Below are positions 9,011-17,181 of a stretch of DNA of 49,987 nt, piece after piece. Within the stretch, counting starts at the first letter, position 1, and each line of letters starts with the position of its first letter. The position numbers and the translations under genes were made by a program. The stretch is from Acidobacteriota bacterium (GTDB lineage Bacteria; Acidobacteriota; Terriglobia; Terriglobales; Acidobacteriaceae): positions 15,332 to 65,318 of the forward strand of contig QIAJ01000036.1 of the NCBI GenBank assembly GCA_003225495.1, given 5' to 3'. Under the pieces are notes generated by a model. That model searched no databases. It saw nothing but the letters and a program-made list of their open reading frames with translations, and was not told the DNA's origin.

Positions 9011-11011
9011 ATGCATTTTCACGCACGACATCTGGGAATTGCAGCCAGCATGCTGTTTCTTGCAGGCCTCGGAACCCAGCTGGCACCTGCGGAGAAAGAA
9101 AAGCCTCCCGGCGCAATGGACGCGCACAGACAGGCCGTCCACGCGCTCAACCGGCTGACCTTCGGACCGCGTCCCGGCGATGTACAGCGGGTCGCACGGA
9201 TGGGCGTCGGGACGTGGATTGAACTCCAGCTTCATCCTGAAAAAATCGATGATTCGGCGCTTCGAGCGCGGCTTGATCCCTTCCGCACCTTGCGAATGGA
9301 CCAGCGCGAGTTAGTCGAAAATTTTCCGCCGAATCAAGTAATCCGGCAGGTCGCGAACGGCAAGGCCGATCTTCCCAGCGATGCCACCAAGCGGGCGGTT
9401 TATGAAGCGCAGGTCCGGCGCTATGAAGACCGGCAGGATCGCCAGGAGATTGCAGGCAAGAGCCCGGCTTCCCCCGATCCTGGAATGGCATCGCCTGAAG
9501 GCGGGAAGGCTATGGCCGACGACACCGATCGTCCGGACCGTGACGAAGACCGGCTATTCGCCAATCGCAAAATCAAGGAACTCCTCGATCTGGCTCCGGA
9601 TCAGCGATTGAAGGAAATTTTGAAGATGTCCGCGGACGACCAGCATGCTTTCGTGATTGCCCTGAAAGGTGCCAGGGAAGATGCGTTGCTAAAAGGAATG
9701 AATTCGGAGCAACGAGAAACGGTGATGTCGCTGCGTAATCCGGAAAAAGTCGTAATCGGCGAATTAATGCAGGCCAAGCTGTTGCGAGCGATCTACAGCG
9801 AACGCCAGCTCGACGAAGTAATGACTGACTTCTGGTTCAACCATTTCAATGTCTTTATCAACAAGGGCAATGACCGCCTTCTTGTTACGAGCTATGAGAG
9901 GGATGCAATTCGTCCGCACGCGCTGGGAAAGTTTGAAGACCTGCTGGTTGCGACCGCGCAGAGTTCCGCGATGTTGTTCTACCTCGATAACTGGCTGAGC
10001 GTTGGGCCGGAATCCGATGTTGGCTTGGGAATCGCAACCCGAGGCCGCAAGAAGGGCCGGAATCGGTACCCTCAATCGCGGCCAGCTAAGGGAAAAGGCA
10101 AGCAAGCCAACGGGTTGAACGAAAACTACGGCCGCGAATTGATGGAGCTGCATACCCTCAGCGTCAACGGCGGATACTCCCAGAAAGACGTCACCGAAGT
10201 TGCCAAAGTTTTTACCGGCTGGACTATCGAACAGCCCAAGAATGGCGGCGCATTTCGCTTCGATCCGCGGATGCATGAACCGGGAGAAAAGATCGTCCTC
10301 GGACACAAGATCAAAGAAAACGGCGAGAAAGAAGGCATTGAAGTTCTGCGAATGCTGGCGCGGCACCCGAAGACGGCGCACTTCATCTCGCAGAAGCTGG
10401 CCGTGCGTTTCGTTTCCGACGACCCGCCGTCCACTCTTGTCGATCGCATGACGCAGACATTCCTGAAAAAGCACGGCGATATTCGCGAAGTTCTACGCAC
10501 AATGTTCAGTTCGCTCGAATTCTGGGCGCCCGAGAGTTACCGAGCAAAAGTGAAGACGCCACTGGAGTTCGTTGTTTCAGCCGTGCGGGCCAGTGGCGCG
10601 CAAGTTGACGACGCTCGATCCCTGCTCGGTACCCTCAATACCATGGGCATGATGCCTTACAGCATGCAGCCTCCGACGGGCTATTCGATGAAGGCCAATG
10701 CATGGGTGAACTCATCGGCATTGATAGGCAGAATGAATTTTGCTCTCGGCCTCGCTTCCGGCAAAGTGCGGGGAGTCTCAGTCAACTCGGGCGAACTGGC
10801 GTCCGGCGCTGAGAACGCGCAACAAGCGCTTGCCGCGCTGGAGAATTCGTTGCTGGCCGGTGACGTCTCCAAGCAAACGCATGAGACGATCAACCAGCAA
10901 CTGGATGATCCTAAGATCAGCGAGCGAAAGTTGGACGATGCGTCACATCCGCCAAATACGGCGGCGATTGCGGGATTGATTATGGGATCGCCCGAGTTTC
11001 AAAGGAGGTAG
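9011..11011 (+). CDS. DUF1800 secreted protein
   Basis: A 666-residue exported DUF1800 protein: signal peptide at residues 1-27, then AVHALNRLTFGPRPGDV at the domain start, FWFNHFNVFINKGNDR, NENYGRELMELHTLSVNGGYS, FTGWTIE and TAHFISQKLAVRFVSDDPP. All are hallmark segments. Two hydrophilic insertions interrupt the fold: an Asp/Pro/Arg-rich stretch near residues 140-185 and a Lys/Arg/Gly-rich stretch near residues 340-370. The ATG follows an SD-like AAGGACGGGAA. The DUF1501 gene begins 80 nt downstream on the same strand, the standard DUF1800/DUF1501 arrangement. The biochemical role of the pair is not established. Confidence 0.93.
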   Translation: MHFHARHLGIAASMLFLAGLGTQLAPAEKEKPPGAMDAHRQAVHALNRLTFGPRPGDVQRVARMGVGTWIELQLHPEKIDDSALRARLDPFRTLRMDQRELVENFPPNQVIRQVANGKADLPSDATKRAVYEAQVRRYEDRQDRQEIAGKSPASPDPGMASPEGGKAMADDTDRPDRDEDRLFANRKIKELLDLAPDQRLKEILKMSADDQHAFVIALKGAREDALLKGMNSEQRETVMSLRNPEKVVIGELMQAKLLRAIYSERQLDEVMTDFWFNHFNVFINKGNDRLLVTSYERDAIRPHALGKFEDLLVATAQSSAMLFYLDNWLSVGPESDVGLGIATRGRKKGRNRYPQSRPAKGKGKQANGLNENYGRELMELHTLSVNGGYSQKDVTEVAKVFTGWTIEQPKNGGAFRFDPRMHEPGEKIVLGHKIKENGEKEGIEVLRMLARHPKTAHFISQKLAVRFVSDDPPSTLVDRMTQTFLKKHGDIREVLRTMFSSLEFWAPESYRAKVKTPLEFVVSAVRASGAQVDDARSLLGTLNTMGMMPYSMQPPTGYSMKANAWVNSSALIGRMNFALGLASGKVRGVSVNSGELASGAENAQQALAALENSLLAGDVSKQTHETINQQLDDPKISERKLDDASHPPNTAAIAGLIMGSPEFQRR

Positions 11012-11021
11012 CCTTCTGCTT

Positions 11022-11080
11022 TCAGCACTCAGCGTTCAGTGAAATATCCAGGAACTGAGTTGCCGAGAGCTGAGTGCTGA
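11022..11080. repeat. 12-bp inverted repeat between DUF1800 and DUF1501 genes
   Basis: TCAGCACTCAGC (11022-11033) is matched exactly in reverse complement by GCTGAGTGCTGA (11069-11080), with 35 nt between. The gap also carries the related words TTCAG and ACTGAG. No T-run follows, so this is not a standard intrinsic terminator. It resembles the other palindromic intergenic elements of this window (14497, 30552). Confidence 0.7.
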
Positions 11081-11090
11081 CAGCCGTTTT

Positions 11091-12329
11091 ATGTCCATCA
11101 CTCGTAGAGTTTTCCTATGCAACAGTGCGTTGGCCGCGGTAGGGACGGCGGCGCTCCCCGGCTTTCTGACTCGGGCCGCGTATGGCGCCGCCGATCCGGG
11201 GTCGCGGCCGAAGCGGCTGATCGTACTGTTTCAACGCGGCGCGGCGGATGGACTGAACATCGTCGTGCCGCACGGCGAGGCAATGTACTACGCGGCGCGT
11301 CCGACCATCAATATTCCGAAGAGATCTGTAATCGACCTCGACGGATTCTTTGGGCTGCATCCTTCGATGTCCTCATTCCAGCCGCTCTGGAAGCAGGGAC
11401 ACCTGGCGATCGTCCACGCCGCCGGATCACCCGACCCGACCCGCTCCCACTTCGATGCGCAGGATTATATGGAGTCGGGCACGCCTGGAGTGAAAGTCAC
11501 CGAAGACGGCTGGCTGAACCGCGCGCTTCATGACGTACCCTCCGGCAAAGCTGCTTTTCGAGCGATCGCACTTGGCCCTTCCCTGCCCCGAATTCTCTCC
11601 GGGAAAGAAACTGCAGTCGCGGTCAACAACCTGAACGACTTCTCGGTCGGTGGACGCAACTCAAAGGCCTCGCCCATGGCAAGTACTTTCGAAGCCATGT
11701 ATGCAAATTCCGTTGACACCACCCTTCATGGCACCGGACAGGAAACCTTCGATGCGGTAAAAATGCTGAAGGCCGCCGACCCGGCGAAATATACGCCGTC
11801 TCCCAATGCCAACTATCCCCGGGGACGTTTCGGCGAAAGCCTGAAACAGCTCGCGCAACTCATCAAGGCGAATCTCGGCGTGCAAGTCGCCTTCGCCGAC
11901 ATTGGTGGATGGGATCATCACGTCAACGAAGGCAGTACGCAGGGGCAAATCGCCAATGTTCTAACCGAATTCTCGCAGTCGATCTCCGCTCTCTGGACTG
12001 ACCTGGGCGATTTAGCCGAAAACACGGTCGTCGTAACGATGTCCGAATTCGGCCGTACCGCCAAAGAAAATGGCAACCGCGGCACCGACCATGGCCATGC
12101 CAACGTGATGTTCGTGGTGGGCGGTCCAGTGAAAGGCGGCAAGGTGTATGGCCATTGGCCGGGGCTCGATCAATCGCAACTCTACGAAGGACGCGACCTG
12201 GCAATGACTACGGATTTTAGGTTAGTGCTCGGAGAGGTTATCTCGCGGTATTTAGGAAATAATGATTTGCGCAGCGTGTTCCCGGGATTCCAAAACCAGC
12301 AGGGAGAATTTTTGAAATTGCTCGGTTGA
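11091..12329 (+). CDS. DUF1501 protein with Tat-like signal
   Basis: A 412-residue DUF1501 protein, related to the alkaline-phosphatase/sulfatase superfamily. The N-terminus MSITRRVFLCNSALAAVGTA is a twin-arginine-type signal (RRVFL) ending near AAYGA. Conserved segments include LIVLFQRGAADGLNIVVPHG, PDPTRSHFDAQDYMESG, GGWDHHVNEG and SEFGRTAKENG followed by GTDHGHANVMFVVGG. The His/Asp-rich motifs are positioned as possible metal ligands. It directly follows the DUF1800 gene, so both products probably act together outside the cytoplasm. The Tat signal implies folding before export, consistent with a cytoplasmically loaded cofactor, though none is proven for the family. Confidence 0.93.
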   Translation: MSITRRVFLCNSALAAVGTAALPGFLTRAAYGAADPGSRPKRLIVLFQRGAADGLNIVVPHGEAMYYAARPTINIPKRSVIDLDGFFGLHPSMSSFQPLWKQGHLAIVHAAGSPDPTRSHFDAQDYMESGTPGVKVTEDGWLNRALHDVPSGKAAFRAIALGPSLPRILSGKETAVAVNNLNDFSVGGRNSKASPMASTFEAMYANSVDTTLHGTGQETFDAVKMLKAADPAKYTPSPNANYPRGRFGESLKQLAQLIKANLGVQVAFADIGGWDHHVNEGSTQGQIANVLTEFSQSISALWTDLGDLAENTVVVTMSEFGRTAKENGNRGTDHGHANVMFVVGGPVKGGKVYGHWPGLDQSQLYEGRDLAMTTDFRLVLGEVISRYLGNNDLRSVFPGFQNQQGEFLKLLG

Positions 12330-12336
12330 GTGCCTC

Positions 12337-12639
12337 CTAGGTCTCGATAAGAACATCCCCATTTTCAATACTCAGCGGGTAGACCCTAATCTTCGCTCCC
12401 GAAACCTGCGACTGGCCGGTCTTCGGATCCCACTCCCATCCGTGCCAAGGACAAATCACCTTCCCGCCTTCAATCATGCCCTCACCTAGTGGCCCACCGC
12501 GGTGCAAGCAGATATTGTCCATTGCACTGATTTCGCCGTTCACGTTAGCGACGCAGATCATCTTGTCGCCACAGGAAAATTCCCTGGCTTCATTAATGGC
12601 GGGCAGTTCGGATTGGGATGCGAGTTTTACAAATGCCAT
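12337..12639 (-). CDS. Rieske [2Fe-2S] ferredoxin-like protein
   Basis: A 100-residue stand-alone Rieske domain. CLHRGGPLGEG gives the first Cys-x-His pair and CPWHGWEWDPKTG the second, which together hold the [2Fe-2S] cluster. The sequence matches small NirD/biphenyl-dioxygenase-ferredoxin-like proteins rather than membrane-bound Rieske subunits; there is no membrane helix. I use the ATG at 12639 (MAFVKLASQSELP); the frame is open 19 codons further upstream, but those residues do not look like part of the domain. The gene converges on the DUF1501 gene with only 7 nt between stops. No oxygenase or reductase partner is nearby, so its redox partner is unknown. Confidence 0.9.
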   Translation of the reverse strand: MAFVKLASQSELPAINEAREFSCGDKMICVANVNGEISAMDNICLHRGGPLGEGMIEGGKVICPWHGWEWDPKTGQSQVSGAKIRVYPLSIENGDVLIET

Positions 12640-12773
12640 AAGAGTTCGTGGAATCGCGGCTCCGCTCCGGATAGTACTCAGTATAGGCGACAACAATCAG
12701 CTAGGTCGGTAGCAAACCCGCAGCCCTACTAACTAATTCCTGCTACCCTCGTCTAACCCCCGACGGAGGTTCT

Positions 12774-13679
12774 ATGCAGCAGCAATCGAGACATGCAACC
12801 TCGCTGGGCGCGGCGCTTGGCGCCGTATCGGTTCTTCTTTTTTTCGCAGCCTCAGGGCACGCATCAGACAAGCAGGGCAGACTCTCCGAAGAGTTTCATC
12901 AGGTCTACCAGCTTTCGGCGGAAGGCCGCATTGACCTTGAAAACATCAACGGCCCGGTTCACATCAGCAGTTGGGACCGCAACGAGGTGAAGCTCGACGC
13001 CGTCAAGCGCGCATGGACAAAGGAACGCCTGGACGAGGCGAAGATCGATATCAATGCGCGGCCCGATGCCCTATCCATCCGAACCGAATATCCCGGCCAC
13101 GACAACAACTTCTGGAACGATCATCACGACAATCCCGCGAGCGTGGAATACACATTGGTCGTTCCGCGACGCGCACGGCTCGACGAGATCAAACTGGTCA
13201 ACGGCTCGCTCGACATTCAGGACGTAGCGGGCGAAGTTCGCGCCTCCTGCGTGAATGGCCGGCTGCAAGCCCGAAATCTCGAGGGACGCACGGATCTGAG
13301 CACTGTAAACGGCGAACTGGACGCGAATGTGAACCGGATCGCTTCGTCGTCGCCGCTTGAACTTTCCGCGGTGAACGGCACATTGCGCGTCACCTTACCG
13401 TCGGACGTTCGAGCCGAAGTGGAAGCCAACACCGTTTCGGGAAGCATCTCGAACGATTTCGGATTGCCGGTAACGCATCACCAGTATGTCGGCCACAGCC
13501 TGCGCGGCGAGTTAGGCGGAGGCGGAACCCGCGTGAAACTTTCCAACGTGAATGGCCGGATCGAAATCATGCACGCCAATGACAATCGTCCTATAAGCCC
13601 AGCGAAGAATCTGGAACGCGAGCGCAAACACGACAAGGACAACGATCGCGACGACGACGATGATGACACGGAAATCTAG
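12774..13679 (+). CDS. DUF4097 family secreted beta-repeat protein
   Basis: A 301-residue exported protein with a signal peptide ending near SGHA (residue 30) and an SD GGAGG just before the ATG. Short repeats carry the pattern of DUF4097 beta-helix proteins: GRIDLENINGPVHISSWDRN, LVNGSLDIQDVAGEVRASCV, LSTVNGELDANV and LSAVNGTLRVTL, ending with LSNVNGRIEIMHA. Asn-Gly turns recur every 20-25 residues. The last 35 residues become a charged tail, ending in a run of seven Asp within eight residues. This tail is unusual for the family and may bind cations. A second DUF4097 protein is encoded at 33102 in the sigma operon; this copy stands alone, between convergent neighbours. Confidence 0.85.
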   Translation: MQQQSRHATSLGAALGAVSVLLFFAASGHASDKQGRLSEEFHQVYQLSAEGRIDLENINGPVHISSWDRNEVKLDAVKRAWTKERLDEAKIDINARPDALSIRTEYPGHDNNFWNDHHDNPASVEYTLVVPRRARLDEIKLVNGSLDIQDVAGEVRASCVNGRLQARNLEGRTDLSTVNGELDANVNRIASSSPLELSAVNGTLRVTLPSDVRAEVEANTVSGSISNDFGLPVTHHQYVGHSLRGELGGGGTRVKLSNVNGRIEIMHANDNRPISPAKNLERERKHDKDNDRDDDDDDTEI

Positions 13680-13730
13680 GCTTTAGGAATAATTGGGCGC
13701 ACATGGCAAGCCAAGAACCAAAGGAATCGT

Positions 13731-14471
13731 TTACCCGCGCGCCGGATTGCGAAGATCGGGCTTCGAAGCCATCAACAACAACGCGCCAATCTTTTTAAAC
13801 GCCTTCAAGTCGTCGAGTGAGTGGAACGAAGTGGTCTGGTAGTTCTCCGGCGTAGGTGTGTCGTCGGGGATAAGTTTGTACTCCACGTTTTCGAAACCAT
13901 GCGCCTTCAGCAATTCCACGTACTCAGCCGCCGAACGGACATGCACGGGAACTTTCAGCTTGGGCACCCATTGCAGTGAATATGGATTGTCTTTATAAAG
14001 ATTGATCAGAACGAACAACCGTCCGCGCGGCGCCATCACGCGAAACAACTCTGCCAGCGCGCGCTCCTGATCGGGATAGTAGTAGAACGACTCGACCGAA
14101 AGCACTTTGTCGAAAGAATTTCCCTCCCATGGAATCTGCGCCGCGGAACCGACCTCAAATCTCACGTTCTTGAAATCCTTGGACGAAGCCCGAGCCTGGC
14201 GGACCATTTCATCCGAGATGTCGATGCCGACCACTTGTCCGAACCCAGGTCGCGCTCCGCCCACCATGCGGGCCAGCATACGCGTCGCCCATCCCGACCC
14301 GCAGCCCATGTCCAGGACGCGCTCGCCCGCGCGAAGATCCATGAGACGCATCGTCTTCTCGGTGATGTCGAGATGATGGCGCTCCATCTTCTCGCCTTCA
14401 CCGGCGTCCGCCCAACGGTTGAATTCCTGCTGCAGGCGTTCGTCAGGGGATGGAAGTTTATCGGCAGTCAT
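13731..14471 (-). CDS. Class I SAM-dependent methyltransferase
   Basis: A Rossmann-fold methyltransferase of the UbiE/Methyltransf_11 type: motif I VLDMGCGSGWATRML, an acidic residue after the second strand (VVGIDISDEMV), then VGSAAQIPWEGNSFDKVLSV and LAELFRVMAPRGRLFVLI. The substrate is not predictable. I place the start at the ATG at 14471, which has GGAG just upstream. The frame continues to an ATG at 14495, but that codon lies at the edge of an intergenic inverted repeat. The gene lies downstream of aroA on the same strand, separated by about 50 nt that contain that repeat. Confidence 0.85.
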   Translation of the reverse strand: MTADKLPSPDERLQQEFNRWADAGEGEKMERHHLDITEKTMRLMDLRAGERVLDMGCGSGWATRMLARMVGGARPGFGQVVGIDISDEMVRQARASSKDFKNVRFEVGSAAQIPWEGNSFDKVLSVESFYYYPDQERALAELFRVMAPRGRLFVLINLYKDNPYSLQWVPKLKVPVHVRSAAEYVELLKAHGFENVEYKLIPDDTPTPENYQTTSFHSLDDLKAFKKIGALLLMASKPDLRNPARG

Positions 14472-14496
14472 AATCTCCAAGATGTCGTCGGTCATC

Positions 14497-14533
14497 GGTC
14501 GCTAGTTTGGCGGTCGGCCAACGACTAGCGACC
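14497..14533. repeat. Inverted repeat overlapping the aroA stop codon
   Basis: GGTCGCTAGT (14497-14506) is matched in perfect reverse complement by ACTAGCGACC (14524-14533), with a nested TTGG...CCAA pair inside. The right arm covers the aroA stop at 14525-14527. On the minus strand it could fold in the aroA-methyltransferase message, but no U-run follows. It belongs with the palindromic intergenic sequences at 11022 and 30552. Confidence 0.7.
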
Positions 14534-15820
14534 AGCGACTGTTTCCAGTTCCTCGAAGAACCCCGGATACGACACTCCTGCCGCGTCCGCCCCGATAATC
14601 GTGGATTGACCGTCGGCGCGGAGCGCGGCGATCGCGAAGGCCATTGCTATTCGGTGATCGCTGAACGAGTCCAGTTCCGCTCCCTGCAAGTGCTGACGGC
14701 CGGGGATGCGCATTCCGTCCGGGCGTTCTTCTACCTCCGCGCCCATCTTGCGCAGATTGGCCGCGACCGCCGCGATCCGGTCGGACTCTTTCACGCGCAA
14801 TTCTTTCGCGTCGCGCACTTCCAGGCCGTTTTCGGTGTAGGGCGCAGTCGCGGCCAACACTGGAATCTCGTCGATGAGAGCCGCCGTGTCCGCGCCCGAG
14901 ATCACGCCACCTTTCCATGTTCCGCCTTGAGCTTCAATGGCTCCGACGAGTTCGCCATGGTGTTCTTCCAGGTGCGCAACCGATACTTTCAATCCCATCC
15001 GGATCAGAATATCGAGCAGGCGCGCGCGCGTCGGGTTCATCAGGATTCCGGGCATCGTGATCTGCGAGTCCGGAAAGAGCGCCGCAGCGCACAGAAAAAA
15101 TGCCGCGCTCGAAAGATCTCCGGGAACGTGGGCCTCGATGGCGGTGAGCTTCTGTCCACCTCGGATATGCGCGGTGTTTCCGCTTCGCCCTACCTCTGCG
15201 CCGAATGCATGCAACGCGAGTTCGCCGTGATCGCGCGTACGAATCGGTTCTTCGACCATGGTCTCGCCATCGGCGAGTAGTCCGGCAAACAAGACGCAGG
15301 ACTTTACCTGCGCGCTCGCGACCTCCGGCTTGTAATGGATCGCTTTGAGCGAGCCGCCACGGACCTTCAATGGAGGGCGCCCGCCGTCGCGCGATTCGAT
15401 TCGCGCGCCCATCTGGGAAAGTGGCGCCATGATGCGCGCCATCGGCCGCCGCGAGAGCGATTCATCGCCAAACATTTCACTCTCAAATTGCTGCCCGGCA
15501 AGAATGCCGCTCAACATGCGCATGGTCGAGCCGGAGTTCCCACAGTTAAGCCGCTCGGATGGCGCGGAAAGTTGCGCCCCACGTCCTTGCACTTCGATCG
15601 CGCCATTCTCCGCGCGTTTCCACGAACGCCCGAGAGCGCGCATGCAGTCAAGCGTGCTAAAGCAATCGCGCGCAGCGGAAAAATTATGGAAGCGGCTGGT
15701 CCCGTCGGCAATCGCCGCCAGCATCGCGTAGCGGTGCGAAATGGATTTGTCGCCAGGAATGCGCACCACGCCGCGTACACTTCGCGCAGGACGAACGGTA
15801 GCCGTAGAACTGTCTGTCAT
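14525..15820 (-). CDS. aroA: 3-phosphoshikimate 1-carboxyvinyltransferase (EPSP synthase)
   Basis: Cytosolic enzyme that joins shikimate 3-phosphate and phosphoenolpyruvate to give EPSP, the sixth step of the shikimate pathway. At 431 residues it has family length. The signature GDKSISHRYAMLAAIADGTS lies at residues 23-42. LNCGNSGSTMRMLSGILAG near residue 90 is the second signature. LRVKESDRIAAVAANLRKMG and DHRIAMAFAIAALRADG near the C-terminus contain the catalytic Lys/Glu and the phosphate-binding Asp/Arg. No other aromatic pathway genes adjoin it; a methyltransferase gene follows on the same strand. Identification is secure. Confidence 0.98.
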   Translation of the reverse strand: MTDSSTATVRPARSVRGVVRIPGDKSISHRYAMLAAIADGTSRFHNFSAARDCFSTLDCMRALGRSWKRAENGAIEVQGRGAQLSAPSERLNCGNSGSTMRMLSGILAGQQFESEMFGDESLSRRPMARIMAPLSQMGARIESRDGGRPPLKVRGGSLKAIHYKPEVASAQVKSCVLFAGLLADGETMVEEPIRTRDHGELALHAFGAEVGRSGNTAHIRGGQKLTAIEAHVPGDLSSAAFFLCAAALFPDSQITMPGILMNPTRARLLDILIRMGLKVSVAHLEEHHGELVGAIEAQGGTWKGGVISGADTAALIDEIPVLAATAPYTENGLEVRDAKELRVKESDRIAAVAANLRKMGAEVEERPDGMRIPGRQHLQGAELDSFSDHRIAMAFAIAALRADGQSTIIGADAAGVSYPGFFEELETVAGR

Positions 15821-15913
15821 GAACTTTAAATATAGCGGAGAAATTTAGTCCGGTGGTCGGGCCAACTGCGCGCGCAAGTGCGGCTGGCGATTCCGCGAGG
15901 GGCAGCGGGTAAG

Positions 15914-16717
15914 TCAGCAGGTGATCATTGCTGCATCCATGAACTGCCGTAGCAAGGACCCGATTGCCTCCGACTGCTCCCAAGGCGCGTAATGTCCGGC
16001 CTTCGGAATTATTTTCAGTTGGCTGCCCGAAATGTGCTGTCGCATCAATTCCCCATCGGCGGGAGTGGCAAGAATGTCTTCTTCTCCGATCACAATCAGA
16101 GTGGGCACGTTGATTGTCTTCAGGTCCGCTACCGAATCGGGCCGCTCCGCCATGCCTCGCTGCACCATGCTCACGTCTTCTGGCGACATTTTGCGCATCA
16201 TGCGGCGTGCCCCGTCGACCAGATCGGGACGCGTGCTCAGGGTGGTGTGGCCCAGAACTTTAGGAATCATGCTCTCAACAAACTGTTCCGTTCCGTGCTC
16301 GAGAACGTTGGCCGCGGCCTTAAGGCGGTTCGCCCGCGCTTCCGCTCCGTCGGCCTGCGGTTTTGTATCGCAAAGAACGAGCGCATGCACTCGCCCGCGA
16401 AACTGCCGCCAGAACTCGAACAGCATGTAGCCCCCGATCGATACTCCGACGCATACGACCCTGACCGCGCCGACCGCGTCCAGCACCCGGGAAAGATCGC
16501 GGGCGTACTTGCCCATCGTCGCGGGTCCCTCGCCGATACCAGAATCGCCATGCCCTCGCAAGTCAGGCAGGATCAGCCGGTAGCGCGAACTGAGCACCGG
16601 CACGATCGGATTCCAGAACTCGTGATGAACCGGGAAAGGATGCAGCAAGACGACCGGCGAACCTGTGCCCACAATTTCGTACGCGATTTCGGCGTCGTCC
16701 GAGCGCAGATGTTGCAT
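15914..16717 (-). CDS. Alpha/beta-fold hydrolase
   Basis: A 267-residue soluble alpha/beta hydrolase. The oxyanion strand is GSPVVLLHPFPVHHEFW, followed by LILPDLRGHGDSG. The nucleophile elbow is VCVGVSIGGYMLFEF (Ser in GVSIGG), the acid lies in LIVIGEEDILATP and the catalytic His in KAGHYAPWEQSEAI. This full triad fits esterases, lactonases such as 3-oxoadipate enol-lactonase, and haloperoxidase-like enzymes; the substrate is open. There is no signal peptide. It lies about 80 nt downstream of the PspC gene on the same strand. Confidence 0.87.
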   Translation of the reverse strand: MQHLRSDDAEIAYEIVGTGSPVVLLHPFPVHHEFWNPIVPVLSSRYRLILPDLRGHGDSGIGEGPATMGKYARDLSRVLDAVGAVRVVCVGVSIGGYMLFEFWRQFRGRVHALVLCDTKPQADGAEARANRLKAAANVLEHGTEQFVESMIPKVLGHTTLSTRPDLVDGARRMMRKMSPEDVSMVQRGMAERPDSVADLKTINVPTLIVIGEEDILATPADGELMRQHISGSQLKIIPKAGHYAPWEQSEAIGSLLRQFMDAAMITC

Positions 16718-16797
16718 GGAAGCTATAGACGATAGGTCTCAGGTGTTAGGCCGCAATGAAAATGAAAGCATCTCGTCGCCGTTCTTCACCGAGGCCG

Positions 16798-17115
16798 CTA
16801 CGGATGCGTCACCGCTTGGCCGGCCGCGATGGGGATGGCAGTAGGCTCATCCGGAACTACGATCCAGGCCAGGACATAAACGACGACTCCGGGCAGAACG
16901 CCGGCCATGAGCGTTACCAATACCCACACCAATCGCACCAGAGTGATGTCCATATCAAGATAGTGGCCTAAGCCGGCGCAAAAGCCGGCGATCTTGCGGT
17001 CCGCGCGGGAACGTATCAGCTTCTTCGGCGCCGGGGATTGTCCCAGCACTGTTCCGCAGTAAGCGCAAAAACGGGCATCATCGGCGATGGCCTTCCCACA
17101 GGCATTGCAGTACAT
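16798..17115 (-). CDS. Zinc-ribbon PspC-domain membrane protein
   Basis: A 105-residue protein. The N-terminus MYCNACGKAIADDARFCAYC holds two CxxC knuckles of a zinc ribbon. The PspC domain follows: RSRADRKIAGFCAGLGHYLD, then DITLVRLVWVLVTLMAG and one or two membrane segments ending VYVLAWIVVPDEP. The ATG at 17115 has a strong SD (AGGAGG) 6 nt upstream, so the longer open frame to 17175 is rejected. PspC proteins sense or respond to inner-membrane stress; the fused zinc ribbon is common in soil bacteria. It may share a transcript with the TPR gene upstream (66-nt gap). Confidence 0.9.
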   Translation of the reverse strand: MYCNACGKAIADDARFCAYCGTVLGQSPAPKKLIRSRADRKIAGFCAGLGHYLDMDITLVRLVWVLVTLMAGVLPGVVVYVLAWIVVPDEPTAIPIAAGQAVTHP

Positions 17116-17181
17116 AAGCGCCTCCTGATCTAAGATACGACTTTCGGCGGCAGAAAGTTGCAGTTTACCAAGCACCGGCCA

